Assembly: GCA_046598415.1 (NCBI GenBank)
Contig: JBKJIG010000017.1
Span: 3,529 to 67,528, forward strand
Source of the DNA: VFJZ01 sp046598415
GTDB taxonomy: Bacteria; Actinomycetota; Thermoleophilia; Gaiellales; F1-60-MAGs149
Length of the DNA stretch: 64,000 nucleotides
Direction of reading: 5' to 3'
The translations under genes were made by a program, and so were the position numbers. Each line of letters starts with the position of its first letter. Positions within the stretch are counted from its first letter, which is position 1. Shown piece after piece: positions 16,321 through 26,005 of the stretch. The notes under the pieces are model-generated. The model was not told the DNA's origin and did not search any database. It was given only the letters and a program-made list of their open reading frames with translations.

Positions 16321-17573
16321 CCCAGGTGCGCGCGGCCGTCCTCGTCACGGGGTCGGAGATCCTGATCGGCCGGACGGTCGATACCAACTCCTCGTTCATC
16401 GCCCGCGCCCTGGATGGACTCGGCGTGCGGCTGGAGCGCATCGTCGCCGTCGACGATCGCGAGACCGAGATCGTCGCGGCGCTGTCCGGGCTGCTCGCCA
16501 GCGGCGTCGACCTGGTGTTCACCTCCGGTGGCCTCGGCCCGACGCACGACGACCGCACGGTCGCCTGCGTCGCCCGGGTCGCAGGCGTGGAGATGGTGCT
16601 GGACGAGCCGACCCTCGCCCAGATCGACGCGATCGTGGCGGAGTTCGCGCGTGTCCGCGGCGTGGATCCGTCCGGCTTCGAGCGCGGTAACCGCAAGCAG
16701 GCCACCGTGCCCGCCGGCGCCGAGGTGCTGGCGCCCGTCGGCACCGCGCCCGGCATGGTGATGCCGGTCGGCGACCAGCGGATCGTCGTCCTGCCCGGGC
16801 CGCCGGTCGAGCTGTCGCGCATGTGGCCCGCCGCGGTGGCGAGCCCGCTGGTGGCGCCGCTGCTGGCGGGTGGGCTACCGCGTAAGGTGCTGCGCCTGTA
16901 CGGCGTGCCCGAGTCGACGATCGCCGACGCGTTCGAGGACCTCGGAGGCGACGCCGGCGGCACCGAGACGACGATCTGCGCCTCACGCGCCGAGATTGAG
17001 GTCGTGATCCGCCATCCCGAGGCCGCCGCGGACGCGGCCGAGCAGCTGGCGACCGGCTTCCGCACGCGCTTCGGCCGTGCGGTCTTCTCCGAGGGCCCGG
17101 CCACGCTCGAGGCGATCGTGCTCGAGGCGCTGCGGACGCAGAGGCGCACGCTGGCGACTGCCGAGAGCTGCACCGCCGGCCTCGTCGCGGCCCGCCTGGC
17201 GAGCGTCCCGGGTGCGTCCGACGTGCTGCTCGGCGGCATCGTCGCCTACGCCAACGAGGTCAAGCAGGCGCTGCTCGGCGTGCCCGCCGGGCTGCTCGCC
17301 GCGCATGGCTCGGTCTCGCCCGAGGTCGCGAAGGCGATGGCCGAGGGCGCGCGTCGCGCAACGGGCGCCGGCGTGGCCGTCTCGGTGACGGGCGTCGCCG
17401 GCCCGGGCGGCGGCACCGCGGCCAAGCCGGTCGGTCTGGTCTACCTCCACGTGTCGGCGGACGGGGTCGATCGGCCGCTGGAGCGGCGCTTCCCGGGGCC
17501 GCGCGAGAACGTGCGTGACTGGTCGGCCACGGCCGCGTTGCATCTGGTGCGGATCGCGCTCCAGCAGTCCTGA
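16317..17573 (+). CDS. cinA: CinA: NMN deamidase with competence/damage-inducible N-terminal domain
   Basis: Protein of 418 residues. The N-terminal MoaB/MogA-like domain starts VLVTGSEILIGRTVDTNSSFIA and contains TSGGLGPTHDDRT. A middle region includes LPGPPVELSRMW. The C-terminal PncC-type nicotinamide-mononucleotide amidohydrolase domain (~260-418) has the nucleophile motif ATAESCTAGLVAARLA and VSVTGVAGPGGG. Likely recycles NMN to nicotinic acid mononucleotide. GTG start overlaps the previous stop as GTGA. It lies directly before recA, a neighbourhood known from other Gram-positive bacteria, where cinA and recA are linked to DNA uptake and repair. Confidence 0.95.
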   Translation: MTQVRAAVLVTGSEILIGRTVDTNSSFIARALDGLGVRLERIVAVDDRETEIVAALSGLLASGVDLVFTSGGLGPTHDDRTVACVARVAGVEMVLDEPTLAQIDAIVAEFARVRGVDPSGFERGNRKQATVPAGAEVLAPVGTAPGMVMPVGDQRIVVLPGPPVELSRMWPAAVASPLVAPLLAGGLPRKVLRLYGVPESTIADAFEDLGGDAGGTETTICASRAEIEVVIRHPEAAADAAEQLATGFRTRFGRAVFSEGPATLEAIVLEALRTQRRTLATAESCTAGLVAARLASVPGASDVLLGGIVAYANEVKQALLGVPAGLLAAHGSVSPEVAKAMAEGARRATGAGVAVSVTGVAGPGGGTAAKPVGLVYLHVSADGVDRPLERRFPGPRENVRDWSATAALHLVRIALQQS

Positions 17574-17602
17574 GATCGACGCCGAGTCGGAGTTGTCCGA
17601 TA

Positions 17603-17632
17603 CGAACGTCTGTCCGGTGTCGTTCCTATACT
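17603..17632 (+). promoter_or_regulatory. Probable recA promoter with degenerate SOS-box-like site
   Basis: TATACT at 17627-17632 is a near-consensus -10 about 80 bases before the recA start. At 17603-17616 CGAACGTCTGTCCG resembles the actinobacterial LexA site CGAAC-N4-GTTCG but its right half is imperfect. LexA control is therefore plausible, not shown. Confidence 0.4.
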
Positions 17633-17713
17633 GACGTCCCGGCCGCTGCTGCGACCGGCGACAACGCTCAATCGCAATCGCACCTCGCCATCACTGCGGG
17701 GAGGAGGCCACGA

Positions 17714-18801
<1,088 letters not shown>

Positions 18802-18805
<4 letters not shown>

Positions 18806-19218
18806 GTGATGAGCGAGACCGCGCGATGCGCCGGGCGGGGGAGCTCCTCGCCCGGCGCGCGCACGGCCGTGACGAGCTGCGCCGCAAGCTGGCGCGAGGT
18901 GGCGACGACGAGGTCGCCGCCGAGGTCATCGACGACCTTGCGCGCATGGGCTACGTCGACGACGAGCGGTACGCGGCGGCGCTGGCCGAGCACCGGCTGG
19001 TGCGGGGCTGGGGCCCGCTCCGCATCGAGCACGACCTGGCCGCGGCCGGCGTGCCGGAGGCGGTCGTGAACACCGCCATCGCGGCGCTCGACCGCGATCT
19101 GGTGCGCGACGCGGCGCTGCGCGCCATCGGCGGCCGCAGCGGCGCCGCGGCCGCCCGCCGTCTGGGAGCGCGCGGCTTCGGCGAGGACGTCGCCGAAGGT
19201 TTGCTGGACGGCTCGTAA
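18802..19218 (+). CDS. recX: Regulatory protein RecX
   Basis: Inhibitor or modulator of RecA filaments, 138 residues, short for RecX (150-270). Three-helix repeats are visible: ARRAHGRDELRRKLARGG, DDLARMGYVDDERYAAALAEHRLVRGWGPLRIEHDLAAAGV, and a last repeat ending RLGARGFGEDVAEGLL. The GTG at 18802 overlaps the recA stop. Confidence 0.92.
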
Positions 19219-19262
19219 CGATTGCCGCACCCACGGGGTCGCGCTACGCTGCACCGGTTCTT

Positions 19263-19292
19263 CCGACGGTCCTGCACCGTCCGCTTTCCTTT
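19263..19292 (+). terminator. Possible terminator after recA-recX
   Basis: Hairpin GACGGT (19265-19270) / ACCGTC (19276-19281) with loop CCTGC, followed by the pyrimidine-rich CGCTTTCCTTT. The stem is short and the U-tract is broken, so the call is weak. Farther on (about 19360-19377) CCCCGC and GCGGGG could pair just before the rny ribosome-binding site. Nothing else is seen in 19219-19391. Confidence 0.3.
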
Positions 19293-19391
19293 GCAATGCC
19301 TTTCGTAGCGTGATTTCCCACCGGCGCGCGGCTGGAGTCGGGCGCCGGATCTGACATACCCCGCCCATGCGCGGGGGGAAGAGGTGGTTTC

Positions 19392-20933
19392 GTGAACGTC
19401 CTCGTGGTTGCGGTCGCCGTCGTGGCGGCGCTGCTCGTAGGCGGAGCGGTCGGATTCCTCCTGCAGAAGAAGTTCACCGGGGCGCGGGCCGAAGCCGACA
19501 CCCTGAAGGCCGAGTCGCTGCTCGAAGACGCGCGGCGCGACGCCGACGCGCTTCGCAAGGAGGCCGAGCTCCAGGCCAAGGAGCTGCAGCTCCGCGTGCG
19601 CCAGGAGACCGAGGAGCAGCTCGAGCTGCGCCGCAGTGAGGTTGCGCGGGCCGAGGAGCGCGCCGGCTCGCGCGACGAGCAGATCGATCAGAAGAGCGCC
19701 GAGCTGACCCGGCGCGAGCAGGGCATCAACGACCGCGAGGTCCACGCCCGCACGCTCCAGGACGAGCTGAAGGCGACCAAGGACGCCGCCGTGCGCGAGC
19801 TCGAGCGGGCGTCCGGCATGACCCAGATGCAGGCCCGCGAGCAGCTGCTCAAGGAGACCGAGGACGCAGCGCGCCACGACATGGCGAAGATGATCCGCCG
19901 CGTCGAGGAGGAGGCCAAGCAGGAGTCCGACCGCCGCGTCCGCAACATCATCTCGACCGTCATCGGCAGGTTGGCCGCCAGCCACGCGGCCGCCACCACG
20001 GTGTCGATGGTCGAGCTGGCCTCGGACGATATGAAGGGCCGCATCATCGGTCGCGAGGGCCGCAACATCCGGGCGCTCGAGACGATCACCGGCTGCGACG
20101 TGATCATCGACGACACGCCTGGCATGGTGATCCTGTCGGGCTTCGACGGCGTGCGCCGCGAGATCGGCCGGCTGACGCTCGAGAAGCTGATCCAGGACGG
20201 GCGCATCCATCCGTCGCGGATCGAGGAGATGTACTACCAGGCCAAGGCGGAGATCGAAGAGAAGATCGTCCAGGCCGGCGAGCAGGCGTCGTTCGAGGCC
20301 AACGTGCCCGGCCTGCACCCCGAGCTGATCAAGGTGCTCGGGCGCCTCAACTACCGCACGTCGTACGGCCAGAACGTGCTGCGCCACTCGCTGGAGTGCG
20401 CGCACCTGGCGGCGATGATGGCGGCCGAGATGGGCGCCGACCAGAAGACGGCGCGTCGCGCGGCGCTGCTGCACGACATCGGCAAGGCCGTCACGCACGA
20501 GGTGGAGGGATCGCACGCGATCATCTCCGGCCAGCTGTGCAAGAAGCACGGCGAGTCCGCCGAGGTCGTCCACGCCGTCGAGGCGCACCACTTCGACGTC
20601 GAGCCGCAGACGGTCGAGGCGGTGCTGGTGCAGGCCGCCGACGCCATCTCCGCCGCCCGTCCGGGCGCCCGCGGCGAGAGCCTCGAGAACTACGTGAAGC
20701 GCCTCGAGGCGCTCGAGGCGATCGCGATGGGCAAGAAGGGCGTCGAGAAGTGCTTCGCCATGCAGGCCGGTCGCGACCTGCGCGTGATGGTGAAGCCGGA
20801 GGAGATCGACGACGATGCCGCCACGCTGCTCGTGCATGAGATCGCGAAGGAGATCGAGGCGAGCCTCGAGTATCCGGGGCAGATCAAGGTCACGGTGATC
20901 CGCGAGTCGCGGGCCACCGAGTTCGCCAAGTAA
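19392..20933 (+). CDS. rny: Ribonuclease Y
   Basis: Membrane-anchored endoribonuclease that initiates mRNA decay, 513 residues. N-terminal membrane helix (2-24), then a long charged coiled coil (~30-200), a KH domain around DMKGRIIGREGRNIRALETITGCDVIIDDTP, and the HD domain with HSLECAHLAAMMAAEMG and LLHDIGKAVTHE. The C-terminus IKVTVIRESRATEFAK is the conserved RNase Y end. GTG start with GGGGGAAGAGG upstream. Most well-known actinobacteria rely on RNase E instead, so its presence here says something about lineage. Confidence 0.97.
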   Translation: MNVLVVAVAVVAALLVGGAVGFLLQKKFTGARAEADTLKAESLLEDARRDADALRKEAELQAKELQLRVRQETEEQLELRRSEVARAEERAGSRDEQIDQKSAELTRREQGINDREVHARTLQDELKATKDAAVRELERASGMTQMQAREQLLKETEDAARHDMAKMIRRVEEEAKQESDRRVRNIISTVIGRLAASHAAATTVSMVELASDDMKGRIIGREGRNIRALETITGCDVIIDDTPGMVILSGFDGVRREIGRLTLEKLIQDGRIHPSRIEEMYYQAKAEIEEKIVQAGEQASFEANVPGLHPELIKVLGRLNYRTSYGQNVLRHSLECAHLAAMMAAEMGADQKTARRAALLHDIGKAVTHEVEGSHAIISGQLCKKHGESAEVVHAVEAHHFDVEPQTVEAVLVQAADAISAARPGARGESLENYVKRLEALEAIAMGKKGVEKCFAMQAGRDLRVMVKPEEIDDDAATLLVHEIAKEIEASLEYPGQIKVTVIRESRATEFAK

Positions 20934-20938
20934 CCCGC

Positions 20939-22081
20939 TTGTCCGTCGCCGCCGCCACCCAGACCCGCCGCACGTTCGCGGGGCTGATCGCTGCGGCGAT
21001 GACGGGGTACCTGTCGATCGGCGTCGTGATCGCGGTCCTGCCCGTGTACGTGAAGGGCACGCTGGGCGGCTCCGACGTGACCGTCGGCATCGTGCTCGGC
21101 GCGGTGCCGGTCGGCATGCTGCTGACGCGGCCCCTCGCGGGCCGCGTCATCGACCGGCGCGGGCCGCGCAGCGTGATCGTCGTCGCGCTGCTGGCGGCGA
21201 CCGTGGCCGGCGCGCTCTACCCGCTCGCGGGATCCAGCCTGACCCTCCTGCCGGCGCGGGTCCTGCACGGCGCCGCCGAAGCCTGCGTGTACACCGGCGG
21301 CCTGGTATGGGTGATCGGCATGGTCGCGCCGGAGCGCCGCGGCCGGGCGATCGGCCTGTACGGCCTGTGCGTCTGGAGCGGCTTCACGATCGGCCCGCCG
21401 CTCGGGCAGGTCGCGCACGAGCTCGGCGGATTCAACGCGGTATGGGCTCTCGCGGCCGTCCCGCCCGCGATCGGCGCCCTGGTCGTCAGCCGGCTGCCGG
21501 CGCCGCCCGAGCCGCCAGCGCATGAGGGCCGCCGGCAGCTGCTGCCGGCCGGGGCGGTCAAGCCCGGCATCGGAGGCGGCCTGGCCGGCATCGGCATCGC
21601 GGCGATCAACGGCTTCGTGGTGCTGCTGTGCATCGACCGCGGGTTCGGCCAGACCAGCGGTGCCATCGCGATCGCGCTGTTCGCCTTCGCCACGCTGGTC
21701 GGCCGCCTGGTAGCCGGCGGGCTGCCCGACCGGCTCGGCCCGCGCCGCACGATGGTGATCGCGGTCGCACTGGGCGGCTCCGGCCAGGCGCTGATCGCCG
21801 TCGCACCGACGTGGTGGGCGGTCTGGCTCGGCTGCATCCTGTTCGGCTTCTGCTGGACGCTGCTGTTTCCCGCGCTCGCGCTGCTGGTCGTCGACGCGGT
21901 GGAGCCGTCGCAGCGCGGCGCCGGCCTCGCCGCGTACTCGAGCTTCTTCGACCTCGGCTTCGGCGTCGGCGCGCCGCTGCTCGGCCTGATCGCCTCGCAG
22001 CTGGGCTACGGCGCGCTCTACGTGACGTCCGCCGTGCTCGTCACGTGTTCGCTCGTCTCGGTGGCCGGACGGCGACGGTAG
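20939..22081 (+). CDS. MFS transporter
   Basis: Major facilitator exporter of 380 residues with about 12 membrane segments. The loop 2-3 motif is GRVIDRRGPRSVIVVALL, and the equivalent in the second half is GGLPDRLGPRRTMVIAVALGG. The motif ARVLHGAAEACVYTGGLVWVIGMVAPERRGRAIGLYG is typical of drug/sugar efflux members. The substrate is unknown. The TTG start lies 5 bases after rny, so it is probably read from the same transcript. Confidence 0.88.
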   Translation: MSVAAATQTRRTFAGLIAAAMTGYLSIGVVIAVLPVYVKGTLGGSDVTVGIVLGAVPVGMLLTRPLAGRVIDRRGPRSVIVVALLAATVAGALYPLAGSSLTLLPARVLHGAAEACVYTGGLVWVIGMVAPERRGRAIGLYGLCVWSGFTIGPPLGQVAHELGGFNAVWALAAVPPAIGALVVSRLPAPPEPPAHEGRRQLLPAGAVKPGIGGGLAGIGIAAINGFVVLLCIDRGFGQTSGAIAIALFAFATLVGRLVAGGLPDRLGPRRTMVIAVALGGSGQALIAVAPTWWAVWLGCILFGFCWTLLFPALALLVVDAVEPSQRGAGLAAYSSFFDLGFGVGAPLLGLIASQLGYGALYVTSAVLVTCSLVSVAGRRR

Positions 22082-22101
22082 GGCCGCGAGCCCGGGCGCT
22101 C

Positions 22102-22107
22102 TATCCT
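22102..22107 (+). promoter_or_regulatory. -10 element (TATCCT) for miaB, leaderless arrangement
   Basis: TATCCT, then TCGAGCC, then the GTG at 22115. The 33-base gap has no ribosome-binding site. Confidence 0.52.
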
Positions 22108-22114
22108 TCGAGCC

Positions 22115-23434
22115 GTGCGGCGCTATCACGTCACCACGTACGGCTGCCAGATGAACGCGCACGACTCGGAGCGCATCAAGGGCCTCCTCGAGTCGTCCGG
22201 CCTCGGAGAGGCGCCGACCGCCGCTGAGGCCGACGTGCTGGTGTTCAACACCTGCACGATCCGCGAGAAGGCCGACGGGCGCTTCCTGCAGCACCTCATG
22301 AACGCGCGCGCCGCAAAGCAGCGCGACCCGGGCAAGCAGATCATCGTCGGCGGCTGCTGGTCCGAGTCGATGAAGGACGAGCTGTTCGAGGAGTACCCGT
22401 TCGTCGACTTCGCGTTCGGTCCCGGCGCGATCGCCCGGCTCGGCGACTACGTCGGTGCCGGCGGCTCGCTGCCGCGCGGCCACTTCTCGACCTTCGACGA
22501 GTTCGCCGGCGATCTGCCGATGCGGCGCGAACGGCAGCACCAGGCGTGGCTGCAGATCTCGATGGGCTGCAACTCGGTGTGCTCGTACTGCGTCGTGCCG
22601 AGCGTCCGCGGCCGGGAGAAGTCGCGGCCGTGGCAGGACCTGATCGGCGAGGCGCACCGGCTCGCGGCGGACGGCGTGCGCGAGCTGACGCTGCTCGGTC
22701 AGAACGTCAACTCCTACGGGCGTGACCTGCCGGTGGGCGACCGGATGACGTTCGCCGAGCTGATCCGCGAGCTCGACCGGATCGATGGCCTGGAGCGCGT
22801 CCGCTACACGTCGCCGCACCCCAAGGATATGCGCGCCGACGTGATCGCCGCCCTGGCCGGGTGCCGCGTGGCGTGCGAGCACATGCACCTGCCACTGCAG
22901 TCGGGCTCCTCGCAGATCCTCAAGCGCATGCGCCGCACGTACGACCGTGACCGCTACCTGGCGCTGGTCGAGCGCATCCGCGACGCGATCCCGGACATCG
23001 CGCTCACGACGGACGTGATCGTCGGCTTCCCGGGCGAGACCGAGGCCGACTTCGCCGAGACGATCGAGGTGTACGACGCGGTCGGCTTCGACCACGCGTT
23101 CACGTTCATCTACTCGCCGCGGACGGGCACCGAGGCCGCCGTCATGGACGACCAGGTGCCGGAGGAGGTCAAGCGCGAGCGCATCGAGCGGCTCGTCGAG
23201 CGCGTGCAGCACCATGCCCGGCGCCGCAACGAGGCGCTCGTCGGCACCCGCCAGGAGGTGCTGGTCGAGGGCACGAGCCGCACCGACTCCGAGCTCGGGC
23301 GCGGCCGCTCGCGCGGCAACAAGACGGTGCTGTTCACACCGCCGGCGCCCGAGGGCGCGCTGGTGCAGGTGCGGATCGACTCCGCCACGTCGCAGACCTT
23401 GCGCGGCACCGCGCAGGTCGCCGTCCCGGCGTGA
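22115..23434 (+). CDS. miaB: tRNA-2-methylthio-N6-dimethylallyladenosine synthase MiaB
   Basis: Radical-SAM methylthiotransferase that acts on i6A37 of tRNAs reading UNN codons, 439 residues. The N-terminal domain holds three cluster cysteines, C11 (TYGCQMN), C47 (NTCTIRE) and C81 (GGCWSE). The radical-SAM CxxxCxxC is C152/C156/C159 in MGCNSVCSYC. A C-terminal TRAM domain (~375-437) ends the protein. PLQSGSSQILKRMRRTY is a family signature. It overlaps miaA by GTGA, so the two steps of the same modification are coupled. Confidence 0.97.
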   Translation: MRRYHVTTYGCQMNAHDSERIKGLLESSGLGEAPTAAEADVLVFNTCTIREKADGRFLQHLMNARAAKQRDPGKQIIVGGCWSESMKDELFEEYPFVDFAFGPGAIARLGDYVGAGGSLPRGHFSTFDEFAGDLPMRRERQHQAWLQISMGCNSVCSYCVVPSVRGREKSRPWQDLIGEAHRLAADGVRELTLLGQNVNSYGRDLPVGDRMTFAELIRELDRIDGLERVRYTSPHPKDMRADVIAALAGCRVACEHMHLPLQSGSSQILKRMRRTYDRDRYLALVERIRDAIPDIALTTDVIVGFPGETEADFAETIEVYDAVGFDHAFTFIYSPRTGTEAAVMDDQVPEEVKRERIERLVERVQHHARRRNEALVGTRQEVLVEGTSRTDSELGRGRSRGNKTVLFTPPAPEGALVQVRIDSATSQTLRGTAQVAVPA

Positions 23435-24309
23435 AGGTGGTCGCGGTCTTCGGCGCGACCGGGGCGGGCAAGAGCGCCGTGGCGCTCGACCTGGCCGAGC
23501 GGCTCGACGGCGAGATCGTGTCGGCCGACGCGATGCAGCTCTACGCGGGCCTGCCCGTGCTCTCGAACCAGCCGTCCGCCGCCGACCGCGCCCGGGTGCC
23601 GCACCACCTGGTCGGCATCTGGCCGCTGACGACCGATGGCGACGTCGCCCGCTACGCCGCGGCCGCACACGCCGCCATCGACGACATCGTGGTGCGGGGC
23701 AGGGCGGCGATCGTGGTCGGCGGCACGGGCCTCTACCTGCGGGCGGCGCTGGCCGACCTGGAGCTGCCGCCACCGCCGCCGGCCGGCCTGCGCGAGCGCA
23801 TCGGCGGCGAGTACGACGCCGATCCGTCCGCCGCCTACGCCCGGCTCGAGGCCGCCGACCCCGCCGCGGCCGCACGCATCCACCGCAACGACCGTCGCCG
23901 CGTGGTGCGCGCACTGGAGCTGGCCGAGCTGGGCGAGTCGCTGCACCCCGGCGACACCGACCAGCTGTGGACGGCGAGCTACCGCCACCCGAGCCGGGTC
24001 GTCGGCCTGCAGGTCGACCGGGCCGAGCTGCACCGGCGCATCGCGGCGCGCACCGAGGCCATGTTCGCGGCCGGCGTGGTGGACGAGGTGCGCGCCGCGG
24101 TGGCCCTGGGCGAACCGTCGGCCACGGCCGCCCGCGCCCTCGGCCTGGCCGAGATCCGCGAACAGATCGCCGGTGTGACTTCCGCCGAGGAGGCCTGCCG
24201 CCGCCTCATCGAGCGCACGCGCCAGTACGCTCGCCGGCAGGAGATCTGGATGCGCCGCATTCCCGGCATCGAGCTGCTCGATGCTGCCGCCGTGGCACAC
24301 CTGGAATGA
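23431..24309 (+). CDS. miaA: tRNA dimethylallyltransferase MiaA
   Basis: Adds the dimethylallyl group to A37 of tRNA, the substrate for MiaB. 292 residues. P-loop GATGAGKSAVALDLA, then VSADAMQLYAGLPVLSNQPSA (the DSMQ/Y-type motif), VVGGTGLYLRA, and the C-terminal RTRQYARRQEIWMRR. GTG start overlaps miaB, and its stop overlaps the EamA gene (ATGA). Confidence 0.96.
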   Translation: MKVVAVFGATGAGKSAVALDLAERLDGEIVSADAMQLYAGLPVLSNQPSAADRARVPHHLVGIWPLTTDGDVARYAAAAHAAIDDIVVRGRAAIVVGGTGLYLRAALADLELPPPPPAGLRERIGGEYDADPSAAYARLEAADPAAAARIHRNDRRRVVRALELAELGESLHPGDTDQLWTASYRHPSRVVGLQVDRAELHRRIAARTEAMFAAGVVDEVRAAVALGEPSATAARALGLAEIREQIAGVTSAEEACRRLIERTRQYARRQEIWMRRIPGIELLDAAAVAHLE

Positions 24310-25199
24310 TTCCCCCGGTGCGCCCCGATCGCCTCGGCATCGTGCTCGTGCTCGCGTCCTCGGCGGCGTTCGGTGCCAACGCCATCTTCGCGAAGCTGTC
24401 GTATCACCAGGGGGCCACGGTGGGCGAGTTCCTGTCGATCCGCTTCACCATCGCGGCGGCCGTGTTCTGGATCTTCCTCCGGCCCCGCGTGACGCGATCC
24501 GAGGTGCTGCCCGGCCTGCTGCTGGGCCTCGCGTACTGCGGCCAGGCGAGCTTCTACTTCTGGGCGGTGTCCATCCAGGACGCCTCCGTCACGTCCGTCT
24601 TCCAGGCCGTGACGCCGCCGATCGTCGCCGTCGCGGCCGTGCTGCTGGGCCGCGAACGGGCGTCGGCCCGCGTCTTCGTCGCGATCGGCGTCGCGGGCGT
24701 CGGCATGGTGCTGGTCGGGCTTACCGGCGGCGCCTCCAGCGGCCACGTGGTGCCGCTCGGCGCGTTGCTCGCGATCGCCTCCTCGGCCTGGTACGCGGGC
24801 TACCTGCTGGCCGGCGAGCGCATCGTCAAGAACATCCAGCCGCTGGTGCTGGGCTGCCTGATCACAACGGGCGGCGCGATCGGCTTCAGCGCGGGCAGCC
24901 TCGCGATCGGGCAGCTGCACTTCGACTTCGGCAGCCGGGCCTGGTTGTGGCTCGCGCTGTCGGCGCTCTTCTCGACGGTGTTCGCGGTGACGGCGATCAT
25001 GGCCGGCATGGATCGCATCGGCCCGTCGCTGGCGGGGCTCCTGACGGCGTTCGAGACGCCATCCACCATCATCTACGCCACCATCGTGTTCGGCGAGACG
25101 CTGTCGGCGTGGCAGTGGGTGGGGGCGGCGCTCGTGCTCGGGGCGGTGGTCGCGGTGCAGCTGCCGGGGCGGCGCGCCGCTACCGTTCCGGCCCGATGA
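24306..25199 (+). CDS. EamA/DMT-family permease
   Basis: Ten-helix drug/metabolite transporter of 297 residues with two EamA repeats (about 8-140 and 150-290). The first begins LGIVLVLASSAAFGANAIFAKL, and repeat 2 includes ALLAIASSAWYAGYLLAGERI and ends FGETLSAWQWVGAALVLGAVVAV. The substrate is unknown. Being locked between miaA and dapD by 4-base overlaps at both ends, it may export an amino acid or a pathway intermediate, but this is speculative. Confidence 0.88.
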   Translation: MIPPVRPDRLGIVLVLASSAAFGANAIFAKLSYHQGATVGEFLSIRFTIAAAVFWIFLRPRVTRSEVLPGLLLGLAYCGQASFYFWAVSIQDASVTSVFQAVTPPIVAVAAVLLGRERASARVFVAIGVAGVGMVLVGLTGGASSGHVVPLGALLAIASSAWYAGYLLAGERIVKNIQPLVLGCLITTGGAIGFSAGSLAIGQLHFDFGSRAWLWLALSALFSTVFAVTAIMAGMDRIGPSLAGLLTAFETPSTIIYATIVFGETLSAWQWVGAALVLGAVVAVQLPGRRAATVPAR

Positions 25200-26005
25200 C
25201 GACGACGCGCGAGACCATCGAGGCGGCCTTCAACGGCGCCATTCCGGCAGCGGACGCCCGAGCCGCTGTGGACGAGGCGATCGGCCTGCTCGACCGCGGC
25301 GAGGCACGCCTGGCCGACCACGGGCCCGACGGCTGGACCGTCAACGGCTGGCTGCAGCAGGCGATCCTCCTGCACTTCCGCCTCCAGCAGATGGAGGTGA
25401 TCGAGCACGGGCCGTTCACCTACCACGACAAGATCCCGCTCAAGGGCATCGATGCGCTGCAGGGCGTGCGCGTCGTGCCGCCCGCGACGGTGCGCCGTGG
25501 CGCGTTCGTCGAGGCCGGCGCAGTGCTGATGCCGAGCTACGTCAACATCGGCGCCTACGTCGGCTCCGGCACGATGATCGACACGTGGGCCACGGTCGGG
25601 TCGGGCGCCCAGGTGGGCCGCGACGTGCACGTGGCCGGCGGCGTCGGTATCGGCGGCGTCCTCGAGCCGCCCGGTGCGCGTCCCGTGATCATCGAGGACG
25701 GCGCCTTCCTCGGCTCCCGCTGCATCATCACGGAGGGCGTGCTCGTCGAGCGCGAGGCCGTGATCGGCCCGAACGTGGCGCTGTCCGCGTCGGTGCCGGT
25801 GATCGATGTGACCGGCGCCGAGGCGGTCGAGTACCGCGGCCGCGTGCCGGCCCGCGCGATCGTCGTGCCCGGCACGCGCCCGAAGACCTTCCCCGCCGGC
25901 ACCTACCAGCTGTCGTGCGCGCTCGTGATCGGGTACCGCACCGAGTCGACCGACCGAAAGACGTCGCTGAACGCGGCGCTCCGCGACCATGGCATCGCCG
26001 TTTAG
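25196..26005 (+). CDS. dapD: Tetrahydrodipicolinate N-succinyltransferase
   Basis: Third-stage enzyme of diaminopimelate/lysine synthesis: transfers succinyl from succinyl-CoA to tetrahydrodipicolinate. 269 residues. N-terminal helical domain with WTVNGWLQQAILLHFRLQ, then a left-handed beta helix of hexapeptide repeats (~100-235) containing PSYVNIGAYVGSGTMIDTWATVGSGAQVG. C-terminal strand region YQLSCALVIGYR. ATG overlaps the EamA stop, and the last 17 bases overlap dapE. Confidence 0.96.
   Translation: MTTTRETIEAAFNGAIPAADARAAVDEAIGLLDRGEARLADHGPDGWTVNGWLQQAILLHFRLQQMEVIEHGPFTYHDKIPLKGIDALQGVRVVPPATVRRGAFVEAGAVLMPSYVNIGAYVGSGTMIDTWATVGSGAQVGRDVHVAGGVGIGGVLEPPGARPVIIEDGAFLGSRCIITEGVLVEREAVIGPNVALSASVPVIDVTGAEAVEYRGRVPARAIVVPGTRPKTFPAGTYQLSCALVIGYRTESTDRKTSLNAALRDHGIAV

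Noticed and set aside
17603..17616. A confident LexA/SOS box before recA
   Set aside because: Only one half-site matches the actinobacterial consensus, so it was kept only as a low-confidence part of the promoter entry.
20690..23914. A 1074-residue minus-strand frame opposite rny, the MFS gene and miaB
   Set aside because: Antisense shadow of three well-supported genes, with no recognisable domain.
25989..26005. A frameshift between dapD and dapE
   Set aside because: The 17-base overlap is between two complete proteins, each with its own start and stop; no domain is broken.
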